Positions 39,164 to 47,393 are shown, counted from the stretch's first letter. The stretch: DNA of 64,000 nt from Anaerolineales bacterium (GCA_020847435.1 JADLBX010000024.1:62001-126000); one strand, 5' to 3'. Translations and numbers: made by a program. Notes: generated by a model not told the origin, from the letters alone.

Positions 39164-39964
39164 CTATTCGACAATTTGCCTCTCAAGCGCTTTCAACGAC
39201 CTAGTCAGTTCCATGTTTAATTCACGTAAAACAACTGACCGCGCCGTCTGGAGAAAGAAATGCTCTCCGGGAAACATCTTCAGCCTAAAAGCAGTTGAAG
39301 TATGTGCCTCCCAGCGCGCTAAAATTTGCTCATCCACAGAGCGGTCCTGATCTCCCCCATACACAGTAATGGGGCAACCCAGCGGGGTTTCCTCTTTGTA
39401 TTCATACGTTTCGAGCATTGTGACATCAGCCCGCATTATTGACAAGAACAAATTGACCAGTTCGGGGTCCTGAAGAATAACCTCCGGTAAGCTGCCATAA
39501 AGTTGCTGGGTTGCCTGGAGAAACTCTTCTTCCGGCAGATGGTGCAAATTGGGATGGGTCGCAGGGACGTCAGGCGGTTTACGTCCCGAAACGAACAAGT
39601 GTAACGGCTGCGATCCCGTCCGCCGGCGCAGTTCCCGCGCGACTTCAAAACCGATCAATGAACCCATGCTATGACCAAAGAAAACAAAGGACTTGTCAAG
39701 GTAGGGCGTTATCCCTTGAGTCAGTGGGGCGATCAACGCCTGAAGCTGTCGGTAAGGCGCTTCCCGAATCCTTGCATCTCTACCCGGCAAATTCACTACA
39801 AATAGCTCAATTTCCGGTAAAAGCCAGTTCGACCAGGCGTTATACACTGACGAACCTGCTCCAGCGTAGGGAAAACAAAATAAGCGGATTCGCGATTGTG
39901 AATTAGGCTTTAAACAACTTACCCAGGAGGTAGAGACAACCGAATCGTAGTTTGACAAATTCAC
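39164..39964 (-). CDS. Type II (stand-alone) thioesterase of the PKS cluster
   Basis: 266 aa alpha/beta hydrolase of the GrsT/TesA type. Its usual role is hydrolysing aberrant acyl groups from carrier proteins to keep a PKS or NRPS line running. Visible family marks are FPYAGAG (31-37), the nucleophile elbow GHSMG with Ser99, an acid at GGDQD (Asp205 or Asp207) and GEHFF with His235. The length is typical. The start is GTG 39964 with GGAG nine bases upstream. It is upstream of and co-directional with the PKS genes, so it is probably the first cistron of the cluster. An initiation or release role cannot be excluded, but the sequence looks like an ordinary editing thioesterase. Confidence 0.93.
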   Translation of the reverse strand: MNLSNYDSVVSTSWVSCLKPNSQSRIRLFCFPYAGAGSSVYNAWSNWLLPEIELFVVNLPGRDARIREAPYRQLQALIAPLTQGITPYLDKSFVFFGHSMGSLIGFEVARELRRRTGSQPLHLFVSGRKPPDVPATHPNLHHLPEEEFLQATQQLYGSLPEVILQDPELVNLFLSIMRADVTMLETYEYKEETPLGCPITVYGGDQDRSVDEQILARWEAHTSTAFRLKMFPGEHFFLQTARSVVLRELNMELTRSLKALERQIVE

Positions 39965-40284
39965 TATGGTTATCTCCTCACGGACTATTGATTCGCTGAC
40001 TTTAATTTCTATTTATCCACAAACCCTGTTTGAGGCTCATGGGGAGAGGTAATACTCGACTCGAATGAATCGATTTGCGATCGGCAAGGAGCGCTAATTA
40101 CAAGCCCAGTCCGTGACTGGCATAACTAACGATTTCTCTGGCAATTATGGTCGCAATGCCCTCAGGTAAAACTTTTACAATCTGACAAGAAACATCTACA
40201 CAATAAGACGTGAGAAAATTGTATAAGTTACACGGTTATATACGCCGTTTCAGATCGCATTACAATCCTTAGGTTAACGGAGGC

Positions 40285-40305
40285 ATTCTGACAATTTTTC
40301 AGAAT
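40285..40305. repeat. Perfect inverted repeat, possible operator or hairpin
   Basis: ATTCTGA and TCAGAAT arms of 7 bp are separated by 7 bases (CAATTTT). It lies about 320 bp upstream of the thioesterase start in the divergent spacer. It could be a regulator site or part of a hairpin; no family match is claimed. Confidence 0.35.
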
Positions 40306-40551
40306 AAGGCTGTTTTAAATTCACTTAACTCACCTGATGCAGTGCGCCGCATTTTACCCGCACAAGTCACTTCGATCTTTCCAGTATACGCATCCTCTGC
40401 GCAATATCTGTCACTTAAGTCGTCCAAACAAGCAATAATCGCCTGTCGTGATTTCGAATCCTATCGAGTCCGCTAGAAACATGGCAAAAAATCTCTTCAC
40501 TTGGAGCGGATCGCAAAGGTTCGGAGTGTTTTTACAGTATTGTGTGCTATG

Positions 40552-40578
40552 TTGCCTACAATACAAATGGCTTATACT
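40552..40578 (+). promoter_or_regulatory. Candidate promoter of the hypothetical gene at 40639
   Basis: TTGCCT (40552-40557) and TATACT (40573-40578, five of six to the -10 consensus) are separated by a short 15-bp spacer, about 60 bp before the start codon. This is weak evidence. Confidence 0.3.
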
Positions 40579-40638
40579 TGAAAATACGTATTGAATTGCC
40601 ATTATGCCGCCCCAACCCAACCAGCCGAGTCTTTTCTA

Positions 40639-41742
40639 ATGCCCACCTACCCCGATTACGTCCATAAAACGCTCGCCCGCGCCAGAGAGGAGGGACAATG
40701 GCAAGCCGCGCAAGCCGACGCGGCGGCGTTGTGCTTCGACATTCTGGCATTGTTCCCCGATTGCAAGGAAGCCAGCGATCTCGTCTATGAACTGTTCTGC
40801 GATGAGTGGACGGTGTACGAGAACCGCGTCGCCGTGCAACAGAACATTGATGAGTGGGACGATCGTCCGTGGCAACAGCGGCGCAGGCTGGCGTTGTCAT
40901 ATCGGTTTATGAGCCGCTGGGACGGGAAGTACGAATTGAAGCACGACCGAGGCGGACCCAAAGATGTCCGCAAGATCCTCGAGGACGGGAAATTTGAACT
41001 GCTCGGCGCGTATTGCCTCGGCGACGAGGAGTGCACCGATTACGCGTGGACGATCTTTGCCGATGCGATTCAAAAAGCCAAAGACCCGCAGGCGACTTTG
41101 TTTTGGATCGGCTGGCAATACGCCGACTTGGGATTCTTCGCCGACGCCGCCGAAGCGATCGGCGAACTCTGCTCGCGTTTCAACGACGAAAAAGCGCGGC
41201 GCTTGCTTGCCGAGGCGGTCTGGTGGCGCGACAACGCGCACCGCATCCCGTGGATCCCGCCTGCGGGCGACGGCTCGCGCTACGACCGCATGATGGAGTT
41301 CATTGACCCGTCCGCGCCGAAGACAAAAGATTATGAGCAAAGAGCGCGGAACGAGAATCAAAAGGAACGCATTGCGCCGTATCGTCCAACGATTGACAAG
41401 AAATTGGCAAAACTGTTCGAGAAATCCATCCCTGAAAAACAGGACGCGCCCGCGTCGACCGTCGTAGATTGGAGTTTCCTCGACAACGACGATGGTCAAC
41501 CAGGCGAACTGCCCGATTGGGTGAAGCGTTTCATCAAACGGCTCGAACGGCTGCGCGATCAAGATGAAACGAACAACGAAATGATAGACGATATGATCCA
41601 CACACACAAATGGACGCGCAACATCCCGCCGCCGTCCATACCGAAGCGGTATGACCCGAACGAGCCGCCGTTCGATCCGAGCGAAATCCTCGGCGGGATG
41701 GAGATGGATGATTTCGATGACGATGACGAAGATGATGAATGA
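40639..41742 (+). CDS. Hypothetical protein with helical repeat-like body and acidic tail
   Basis: 367 aa and not recognised. The N-terminal half is Ala/Leu-rich and helical (residues ~1-190) and reads like a TPR-type solenoid without clear consensus repeats. The middle is charged (KERIAPYRPTIDKKL), and the C-terminus ends in a run of Asp/Glu (DDFDDDDEDDE). There is no signal peptide or membrane segment, so it is probably cytoplasmic. ATG 40639 is preferred over TTG 40591, which would add 16 atypical residues. A 321-codon frame lies antisense to it but has low-complexity hydrophobic composition and is taken as a shadow. It stands alone between the divergent spacer and a repeat-rich stretch; no function is proposed. 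Confidence 0.75.
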   Translation: MPTYPDYVHKTLARAREEGQWQAAQADAAALCFDILALFPDCKEASDLVYELFCDEWTVYENRVAVQQNIDEWDDRPWQQRRRLALSYRFMSRWDGKYELKHDRGGPKDVRKILEDGKFELLGAYCLGDEECTDYAWTIFADAIQKAKDPQATLFWIGWQYADLGFFADAAEAIGELCSRFNDEKARRLLAEAVWWRDNAHRIPWIPPAGDGSRYDRMMEFIDPSAPKTKDYEQRARNENQKERIAPYRPTIDKKLAKLFEKSIPEKQDAPASTVVDWSFLDNDDGQPGELPDWVKRFIKRLERLRDQDETNNEMIDDMIHTHKWTRNIPPPSIPKRYDPNEPPFDPSEILGGMEMDDFDDDDEDDE

Positions 41743-41981
41743 TCGAACGATCGCAAAGAAAAGTTCTTGATCTAATGTAACGCGTCCACACCGGGCAGAA
41801 CTACGACGCGCAGGCACAACCATTGACCTCACACTCATTCTCTCGTACAATCCCGCTTGCAAAATTATATATAATTTTCATTATGTCATTGCGAGGAGGG
41901 CGTAGCCCGACGAAGCAATCCCCCACAAACAGGAGATTGCTTCGACCCCTTCGGGGTCTCGCAATGACGCAGAAGGCAGCT
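41743..41981. other. Repeat-bearing intergenic spacer
   Basis: 239 bp between the hypothetical gene and the PF13769-like gene. The only structure seen is the composite palindromic repeat at 41885-41968. The long open frame that starts at 41823 merely reads through this repeat and is not thought to be translated before 41982. Confidence 0.6.
41885..41968. repeat. Composite palindromic repeat (GTCATTGCGAG...CTCGCAATGAC)
   Basis: The outer arms GTCATTGCGAG (41885-41895) and CTCGCAATGAC (41958-41968) are perfect complements. Nested inside are CGAAGCAATC/GATTGCTTCG (41911-41920 and 41935-41944) and the hairpin GACCCC-TTC-GGGGTC (41944-41958). It is a REP/MITE-like element, and a related half copy is found inside the gene at 42347-44485. 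It ends 14 bp before the next start codon. Confidence 0.85.
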
Positions 41982-42272
41982 ATGGCAAAATATCGCATCA
42001 TGTACTGGAAGCATATTCCCCAATCCATCACCGTCGAGGGCGAGGGGCGCACGATCAAGAAACAACTCTCGGATAAGATTCAAAACAAGATCGACGCGTA
42101 CGCAATGGCGGAGGGGCTCACCTCCACGTCGGATTACGCCAGTCAATACAAACGCGGGGATTGGATCGAACGCAACGGCGCACCCGAAGAGGTGGCAGAC
42201 ACGCTTCTTTCCCAACTGGAGGCTGAGTTCGCCAAAGTGGAGATTCCGCGTCGGGACAGAAACCCCGCTTAA
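41982..42272 (+). CDS. PF13769-like ('virulence factor' family) small protein
   Basis: 96 aa. The opening YRIMYWKHIPQSI and the acidic helical remainder resemble, from memory, the small uncharacterised family Pfam calls Virulence_fact (PF13769); despite the name its biochemical role is unknown. ATG 41982 is chosen because AAGG lies five bases upstream and because everything before it is the palindromic repeat. It is followed, across a second inverted repeat, by a corrinoid activator and a homocysteine methyltransferase, so a link with one-carbon or corrinoid metabolism is suggested by context only. There is no signal peptide or membrane segment. Confidence 0.7.
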   Translation: MAKYRIMYWKHIPQSITVEGEGRTIKKQLSDKIQNKIDAYAMAEGLTSTSDYASQYKRGDWIERNGAPEEVADTLLSQLEAEFAKVEIPRRDRNPA

Positions 42273-42338
42273 CCGCCAAGAGCGCGAAGATCGCAAAGAA
42301 AAAAATTAAACTTCGCGGTCTTGGAACGCTTCGCGGTT
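42271..42338. repeat. Long imperfect inverted repeat (AACCGC...GCGGTT family), copy 1
   Basis: The sequence opens AACCGCCAAGAGCGCGAAG and closes with its near-complement, CTTCGCGGTCTTGG...GCGGTT. Copy 2 lies at 44494-44562 on the other side of the activator gene. It overlaps the stop codon of the preceding gene by two bases and ends eight bases before the next start. Confidence 0.75.
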
Positions 42339-42346
42339 CAAAGAAT

Positions 42347-44485
42347 ATGACCAAACACACCATCATCCTCCAACCCTCTGGCAGTCGCGGACAAGTGGAC
42401 GAAGGCATGTCCGTCCGTTCTGCCGCGCGCGAGTTGGGCGTGGAGATTGAATCGATTTGCGCGGAGAACGCCACCTGCGGCAAGTGCATGGTGTTGATCG
42501 AGGAGGGACGCTTCGAGAAATACAACATTGACTCGAAACAATCCAACCTCTCCCCCGTTAGCGCGGAGGAGCGCGCCTATCTCGAACGCAGACCAAAATT
42601 ATTGAAAGAAAAAGGCTGGCAGATCGGACAAGTCCGTTTGTCGTGTCAGTGCAAAATTCTCGGCGACGTGTTGATCAACGTCCCTGAAGAGAGCCGCGGC
42701 AACAAGCAGATCGTCCGCAAGAGCGCGAGCAACCGACCGATCGAGATTAAACCCGCCGTCCGAAAATATTTGGTGACGATGACCCCGCCGAATTTGGAGC
42801 GACCGATTGCAGATTGGGAACGCCTCGCCAAAGGACTCGAAACTTCCATGCGACTCGTCCACGGCAACGACGCGGTGTTGCCGCGCTGGTATGACTTGGA
42901 TATTGATTATCAATGTCTGAGAACGTTGTCGAAAACATTACGCGACTCAAAATGGAATGTGACCGTGTCCGTGTGGAAGGATAAGGAAGTCATCGCAGTT
43001 CAGGGCGGGTATCACGAGGAAAGTTACGGCGCGGCGGTGGATATCGGTTCGACGACCGTCGCTCTGTATTTGTGCAACTTGAGAACTGGTGAATTGCTCG
43101 CGGCGGAATCCGAGATGAATCCGCAGATCGTGTATGGCGAAGATGTGATGTCTCGCATCCAGTATGCCATCGAGCATCCCGACGGCTTGGAGAAGTTGCA
43201 CAAGGCGATCATTTCGACGTTGAATAAGTTGTTGAGTAAAGCCATCATATCCGCCAACATGTCGCTGCGAGTGCAAGTTGCGAAGCAGGCTCCTGTTGAA
43301 GGCGAGGGGATTGCTTCGGACAAAGAGCAAGAGCGTCCTCGCAATGACATTAGGTTAGAGGATATTCTCGAGATGGTCCTCGTCGGCAATTCAACGATGC
43401 ATCATATCCTGTTGAATTTGCATCCAAAGGATTTGGGACTCGCCCCGTTCGTGCCTGCGATTCATAAATCGGTTGACATCAAAGCGCGTGAGTTGGGATT
43501 GCATATCAACCTGTCGGGGAACATTCACGTTCTACCAACAATCGCATCCTTCGTCGGCGCGGACACGAGCGCGATGATTCTTGCCGAAGAGCCGCACAAA
43601 CAGGATGAAAACTGGCTGTTGATCGACGTCGGCACGAACGCGGAACTCGTGCTGGGCAACCGCAAACGACTCGTCTGCACGTCCACGCCGACGGGTCCCG
43701 CCCTCGAAGGCGCGCACGTGGAATATGGGATGCGCGCCGCGCCTGGCGCGATGGAACGCGTCCACATTGACGAAGCGACCCTCGAACCGAAGTACAAAGT
43801 CATCGGCGTGGAGGGCTGGAACACGGATCACGCCGAGTTCAAAGGTCAGGTCAAAGGGATTTGCGGATCCGCAATCATCGACGCGGTGGCGGAATTGTTC
43901 AGGACGGGTATCGTCGACTCGAGAGGCAAGTTCAACAAAAAGTTGAGTTCGACATCGTCCCCGAAGGGGAAGCGTGTTCGAGAGGGCGAGTCAGGCTGGG
44001 AGTTTGTGATCGCCTGGTCGGAGGAAACCTCCATCGGACGCGACATCCCAATAACCCAACAGGATGTGCGGCAGATCCAATTGGCGAAAGCCGCGCTGTT
44101 CACGGCGGCGCGCACGTTGTTGAAACGAAGCGGAATGGAAAATCCCGACAAGGTGATTTTGGCGGGCGGGTTCGGCAGTTTTATTGATAAAGAAAAGGCG
44201 ATGCTGATCGGCTTGATCCCCGATTGCGATTTGAACAATGTGTATGCGGTGGGCAACTCGGCGGGCGACGGCGCGCGAATCGCATTGTTGAGCATCGAAA
44301 AGCGAAACGAGATCGACGCGGTGACGCGCAAGGTTGAACGGTTTGAATTGCCCACCGACCCTGAATTTCAAAATCAGTTCATGCTCGCCACGAGTTTCCC
44401 GCACATGAGCGAGCCGTTTGAGCACATCGCACATTTGATTCCGAACCGCGTCGCTGATCCGCTGGCGAAGAATTTTATGAAATAG
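42347..44485 (+). CDS. RACo-type corrinoid activation protein (2Fe-2S ferredoxin + ASKHA ATPase domain)
   Basis: 712 aa. An N-terminal ferredoxin-like domain (~1-115) has the Cys38-x5-Cys44-x2-Cys47...Cys100 pattern of a 2Fe-2S cluster. A linker follows, then a large ASKHA-fold region (~225-700) with AVDIGSTTVAL, LLIDVGTNAEL and VILAGGFGSF nucleotide-binding motifs. Proteins of this architecture (RACo/RamA-like, DUF4445 C-terminus) reductively reactivate Co(II) corrinoid proteins with ATP. The adjacent methyltransferase, and metH 19 kb away, are plausible partners. Residues 319-336 (GEGIASDKEQERPRNDIR) are encoded by a palindromic repeat half-copy and are probably a surface insertion. There is no clear Shine-Dalgarno; ATG 42347 immediately follows an inverted repeat. 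Confidence 0.9.
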   Translation: MTKHTIILQPSGSRGQVDEGMSVRSAARELGVEIESICAENATCGKCMVLIEEGRFEKYNIDSKQSNLSPVSAEERAYLERRPKLLKEKGWQIGQVRLSCQCKILGDVLINVPEESRGNKQIVRKSASNRPIEIKPAVRKYLVTMTPPNLERPIADWERLAKGLETSMRLVHGNDAVLPRWYDLDIDYQCLRTLSKTLRDSKWNVTVSVWKDKEVIAVQGGYHEESYGAAVDIGSTTVALYLCNLRTGELLAAESEMNPQIVYGEDVMSRIQYAIEHPDGLEKLHKAIISTLNKLLSKAIISANMSLRVQVAKQAPVEGEGIASDKEQERPRNDIRLEDILEMVLVGNSTMHHILLNLHPKDLGLAPFVPAIHKSVDIKARELGLHINLSGNIHVLPTIASFVGADTSAMILAEEPHKQDENWLLIDVGTNAELVLGNRKRLVCTSTPTGPALEGAHVEYGMRAAPGAMERVHIDEATLEPKYKVIGVEGWNTDHAEFKGQVKGICGSAIIDAVAELFRTGIVDSRGKFNKKLSSTSSPKGKRVREGESGWEFVIAWSEETSIGRDIPITQQDVRQIQLAKAALFTAARTLLKRSGMENPDKVILAGGFGSFIDKEKAMLIGLIPDCDLNNVYAVGNSAGDGARIALLSIEKRNEIDAVTRKVERFELPTDPEFQNQFMLATSFPHMSEPFEHIAHLIPNRVADPLAKNFMK
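43304..43348. repeat. In-frame half copy of the GTCATTGCGAG palindromic repeat
   Basis: GGGATTGCTTCGG (43307-43319) and CCTCGCAATGAC (43337-43348) match the right half of the element at 41885-41968. The stretch is in frame in the corrinoid activator and encodes a charged peptide between two ASKHA segments. Confidence 0.75.
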
Positions 44486-44493
44486 AAAAAATT

Positions 44494-44562
44494 AACCGCG
44501 AAGCGCGCAAAGAACGCAAAGATTTTTAAAGAATCTTCGCGACCTTCGCGGGCTTAGCGGTT
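44494..44562. repeat. Long imperfect inverted repeat (AACCGC...GCGGTT family), copy 2
   Basis: It begins AACCGCGAAGCGCGCAAAGA and ends CGCGGGCTTAGCGGTT, with a central ATTTTTAAAGAAT loop. It is the same family as 42271-42338 and lies between the activator and the methyltransferase. Confidence 0.75.
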
Positions 44563-44575
44563 CAAAAGAGGAACA

Positions 44576-45469
44576 ATGAATAAATTTTTAGAACGACTCA
44601 ACTCAGGCGAGATTCTCGTTGCCGATGGCGCGACGGGATCGAATTTACAAAAGATGGGACTCAAGCCAGGCAAGCCGCCTGAGGACTTGATCGTGGACGA
44701 CCCCGACACGATTCTCAAACTCGCTTCATCCTTCGCCGAGGCTGGTTCGGACATTATTTTGACTTGCACCTTCGGCGGGACGCGGATGCGGATGAAGGAT
44801 TCCAAATATCAGGATCGGACTCCCGAAGTGAACATACGCGCGGCGGAGATCGCCCGCAAAGCCGCCTCGCTCAACAACGGACTGGTCGCTGGTTCGATGG
44901 GACCCGTCGGCGCGTTGATCAAGCCATACGGTCCGCTGGAATATGAGGAAGTGAAAGCCACGTTTGCCGAGCAAGCCAAAGCATTAGCCGATGGCGGCGT
45001 GGACTTGTTACTCATCGAAACGATGTTTGCGTTTGAAGAAACAACTGCTGCGTTCGAGGGCGCAAAATCCGTGACGGATCTGCCAATCGTCGTTTCATTC
45101 AGTTACGACAGAGGCACGCGCTCGATGATGGGAGTCAAACCGAAGGATGTGATGAAGAAATACTCCGAGATGGGCGCGACGCTCATCGGCGCGAACTGCG
45201 GGACGACGCTCGATAACATGGAAGCCGTCGTCAAGGAATACGCGGCAACCCTGCCAAACTTCCCGCTGTGGGTGAAACCGAACGCGGGCGTCCCACACAT
45301 GGACATCGAGACCGAGCAGGGCGTGTACGACATGGGTCCCGAGGATATGGCTGTCTATTCAAAGAAGTATGTTGAGTTGGGAGCGAAAGTCGTAGGCGGC
45401 TGTTGCGGAAATACAGCAGAGCATATCGCCGCAATTGTGAGGGCGGTGAAGAAGGAACGGGTTGCATAA
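44576..45469 (+). CDS. Zinc-dependent homocysteine S-methyltransferase-like protein
   Basis: 297 aa (beta/alpha)8 barrel of the Hcy-binding methyltransferase family, the same fold as the first domain of MetH. DGATGS (17-22) marks the first strand. The zinc ligands are Cys208 (GANCG), Cys276 and Cys277 (GGCCG). The enzyme would transfer a methyl group to homocysteine or another thiol; the donor is not evident because no cobalamin- or folate-binding domain is fused. GAGG is four bases before the ATG. It lies 90 bp downstream of the RACo-type activator, which suggests the donor is a methyl-corrinoid protein encoded elsewhere. It could also be an S-methylmethionine- or betaine-type enzyme. Confidence 0.88.
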   Translation: MNKFLERLNSGEILVADGATGSNLQKMGLKPGKPPEDLIVDDPDTILKLASSFAEAGSDIILTCTFGGTRMRMKDSKYQDRTPEVNIRAAEIARKAASLNNGLVAGSMGPVGALIKPYGPLEYEEVKATFAEQAKALADGGVDLLLIETMFAFEETTAAFEGAKSVTDLPIVVSFSYDRGTRSMMGVKPKDVMKKYSEMGATLIGANCGTTLDNMEAVVKEYAATLPNFPLWVKPNAGVPHMDIETEQGVYDMGPEDMAVYSKKYVELGAKVVGGCCGNTAEHIAAIVRAVKKERVA

Positions 45470-45507
45470 TAATAAAACGGGAGCGGAGTCGCTCCCGTTT
45501 TATTATT
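45468..45507. terminator. Strong bidirectional intrinsic terminator
   Basis: 17-bp perfect arms, AATAATAAAACGGGAGC (45468-45484) and its complement (45491-45507), surround GGAGTC. The A-rich left and T-rich right flanks make it work in both directions. It lies between the convergent methyltransferase (plus) and histidine kinase (minus). Confidence 0.9.
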
Positions 45508-45572
45508 CGAATGAGGGTTGATATAAGGCGAATCAAAACGCGTCAAGGTTTGTACAAGAGCGCCAACACGCC

Positions 45573-47327
45573 CTACATCTTCGCGTGATGCAACCGATCC
45601 GCCGCCTCCTCGGTGAGCGGAATGTACACCTGAATCCGCGTCCCCTTGCCCGGGGCGGAGTCGATGTTCAGCAACCCATTGACCAATTCCGTACGCTCGC
45701 GCAGGTTGACCATGCCCAGACTGCCGCGCTTGTCGTAGGACCGGTTGACCGCTTCCACATCAAAGCCCAAACCGTCGTCTTCGATCTCCAGCAGGGCAAT
45801 GCCCGATTCGAACGACCTTAACCGCACCCAGATGTGCGGCGCGCCCGCGTGCTTGCGCGCGTTGTTGGTCGCCTCTTCGATGATGTAGAAGATCACGCCC
45901 TGCTTGCCCATCTCCATGTTTTCGAGAACCGCCTCGTCCACGTTGATGATGACGTTCTGCCCGAATGTCTCGCGCATCTTTTCCGCCATGGCGGTCAGCG
46001 CGGCGGTGAGACCCTGCGACTCGAGGATCAACGGGCGCAAGGTGAACAGCATGTGACGAATCTCCTTCGTCGTGCGATGCGCCAACTCCTCGATCTTCAC
46101 CAGCTCGTCGGTCGCGTCGCCGACGTTCTTCGCCATCATACGCCGCGCGAGATTGATCCGCATCGCCATCGCGGCGACGGATTGAGTCGGTCCGTCGTGC
46201 AGATCGCGCGCCAGTTTCTTGCGCGTCTCCTCTTGCACCTCGATCATGCGTTCCTTTTCTTCGACTAAATCTTGATACAGCCGCGCGTTCTGCACCGCGA
46301 TCACCGCCTGCCTGCCGATGATATCGAGCAAGCCGCGCCGTTCGGGTGTGAAGTAGGTCGGGTCGGGGTGCGCGAACAACATCGCCCCATACACGTTGAA
46401 TCCACTGCGGAGGGGGAAACAGTATGCCGAGGTACAGGAACGCAGGGCGACGATGCGCCCCAGTTCGGGATCATACCCAACGTCCGTGGAAAGAAACGGC
46501 TCGCCGTCGTCGAAGATCTTTTTTAGAACGCCCTCGTTGCCGTGCAAATTAACGCGCATGTCGGCGTTCGTGTATCGCCGCGCCGAGCCGACGCGCAATT
46601 CGTTGCCGCGGAACAGATAGACCGCGCTCACGAGTCGTTCGTCGAGTTCGGGTTCGTCGGGGTCGGCGGTCGGATTCAACGCCGTGTAGCCCAGGTCGAG
46701 CGCGGAGTCGAGGACGCGTTTGTAACTGAGCGTCGCGGTCAAGGTGGAGGTCAATTCATAGATGGCTCGCAGGCGTTCGCTTTCCATATTGCGCCGTCGT
46801 TCTTCCGCGTCGAGCCGAGTGCGGCGCGCGTTGCGCAACCAGCGCATCAGGAACCGCCCGCCGAACGCGCAGACGAACGTGAAAAGGAACGTCAACGTCA
46901 AGCCGCTTGAGATGTTAAGCGAGAAGCCATTCGCCAGCGCCTCGCGTGAAACGAAAATTTGCCAAAGGGCGAACGCGCCGCCCATCACCAACCCGCCCCA
47001 CACTTCGAAATAGATCGCCCCGGAAAGGATCGGGTACAACGCGATCCACCCTGAGGCATTCGCCAAACCTCCCTGCACCCAAAAGAACGCCGCCGCGAGC
47101 GCAAAATCCACAACCAGCGCGATCTGACGATGATAGCGCACGCGCAGGCTCAAGCCCGCCAGCGCGCTCAGCGCCGCGTTCCAAAACAGCATCAGTGTCG
47201 GCACGGTCATCGAGACCGCGTTCACCTGTCCGCGCAGCGCCAATGAGATAACCACCCCTACCAACACAATCCAACGCAGGGAAACGGCAAACCAATCGGC
47301 AACGTATGGAGTTTCAAATCGTCGCAT
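45573..47327 (-). CDS. Membrane sensor histidine kinase with GAF domain (NarL-partner, HisKA_3 type)
   Basis: 584 aa. Several hydrophobic helices occupy ~15-165 (membrane sensor), followed by a helical linker, a GAF-like domain (~190-350), the HisKA_3 dimerisation helix with the phosphoacceptor His377 in LARDLHDGPTQSV, and a HATPase_c domain with the N box EEATNNARKHA (~484-494) and G boxes EIEDDGLGFD and GSLGMVNLRER. Such kinases phosphorylate LuxR/NarL-family regulators; none is encoded in this window, so it is orphan here. The signal is unknown. It converges on the plus-strand methyltransferase across a terminator. ATG 47327 gives a natural membrane-protein N-terminus. Confidence 0.92.
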   Translation of the reverse strand: MRRFETPYVADWFAVSLRWIVLVGVVISLALRGQVNAVSMTVPTLMLFWNAALSALAGLSLRVRYHRQIALVVDFALAAAFFWVQGGLANASGWIALYPILSGAIYFEVWGGLVMGGAFALWQIFVSREALANGFSLNISSGLTLTFLFTFVCAFGGRFLMRWLRNARRTRLDAEERRRNMESERLRAIYELTSTLTATLSYKRVLDSALDLGYTALNPTADPDEPELDERLVSAVYLFRGNELRVGSARRYTNADMRVNLHGNEGVLKKIFDDGEPFLSTDVGYDPELGRIVALRSCTSAYCFPLRSGFNVYGAMLFAHPDPTYFTPERRGLLDIIGRQAVIAVQNARLYQDLVEEKERMIEVQEETRKKLARDLHDGPTQSVAAMAMRINLARRMMAKNVGDATDELVKIEELAHRTTKEIRHMLFTLRPLILESQGLTAALTAMAEKMRETFGQNVIINVDEAVLENMEMGKQGVIFYIIEEATNNARKHAGAPHIWVRLRSFESGIALLEIEDDGLGFDVEAVNRSYDKRGSLGMVNLRERTELVNGLLNIDSAPGKGTRIQVYIPLTEEAADRLHHAKM

Positions 47328-47393
47328 GGTCTTCCAATGATACCCGAAAATATCGGGGGCAATTTCCGCCCGAGATTACAGCCAAATTACGAA

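Larger units (their letters stand above)
39965..40638. other. Divergent intergenic region between the PKS cluster and the plus-strand genes
   Basis: 674 bp without a credible gene; a 69-codon minus-strand frame ending at 40411 is not supported by composition or a ribosome-binding site. It must contain the promoters of the thioesterase (leftward) and of the hypothetical gene (rightward). It holds a 7-7-7 inverted repeat at 40285-40305 and a smaller CAAAC/GTTTG repeat near 40020, which could be operators. No known regulator site was recognised. Confidence 0.6.

Noticed and set aside
40411..40620. 69-codon minus-strand open frame in the divergent spacer
   Set aside because: No ribosome-binding site, odd composition, and it overlaps the presumed rightward promoter.
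40897..41862. 321-codon minus-strand open frame opposite the hypothetical gene
   Set aside because: Its residue composition is runs of Ile/Val/Phe and Arg, typical of antisense reading. The plus-strand protein has a balanced helical composition and a natural start.
45573..47327. Complete two-component system
   Set aside because: Only the kinase is present. Neither neighbour encodes a receiver or LuxR-type regulator.
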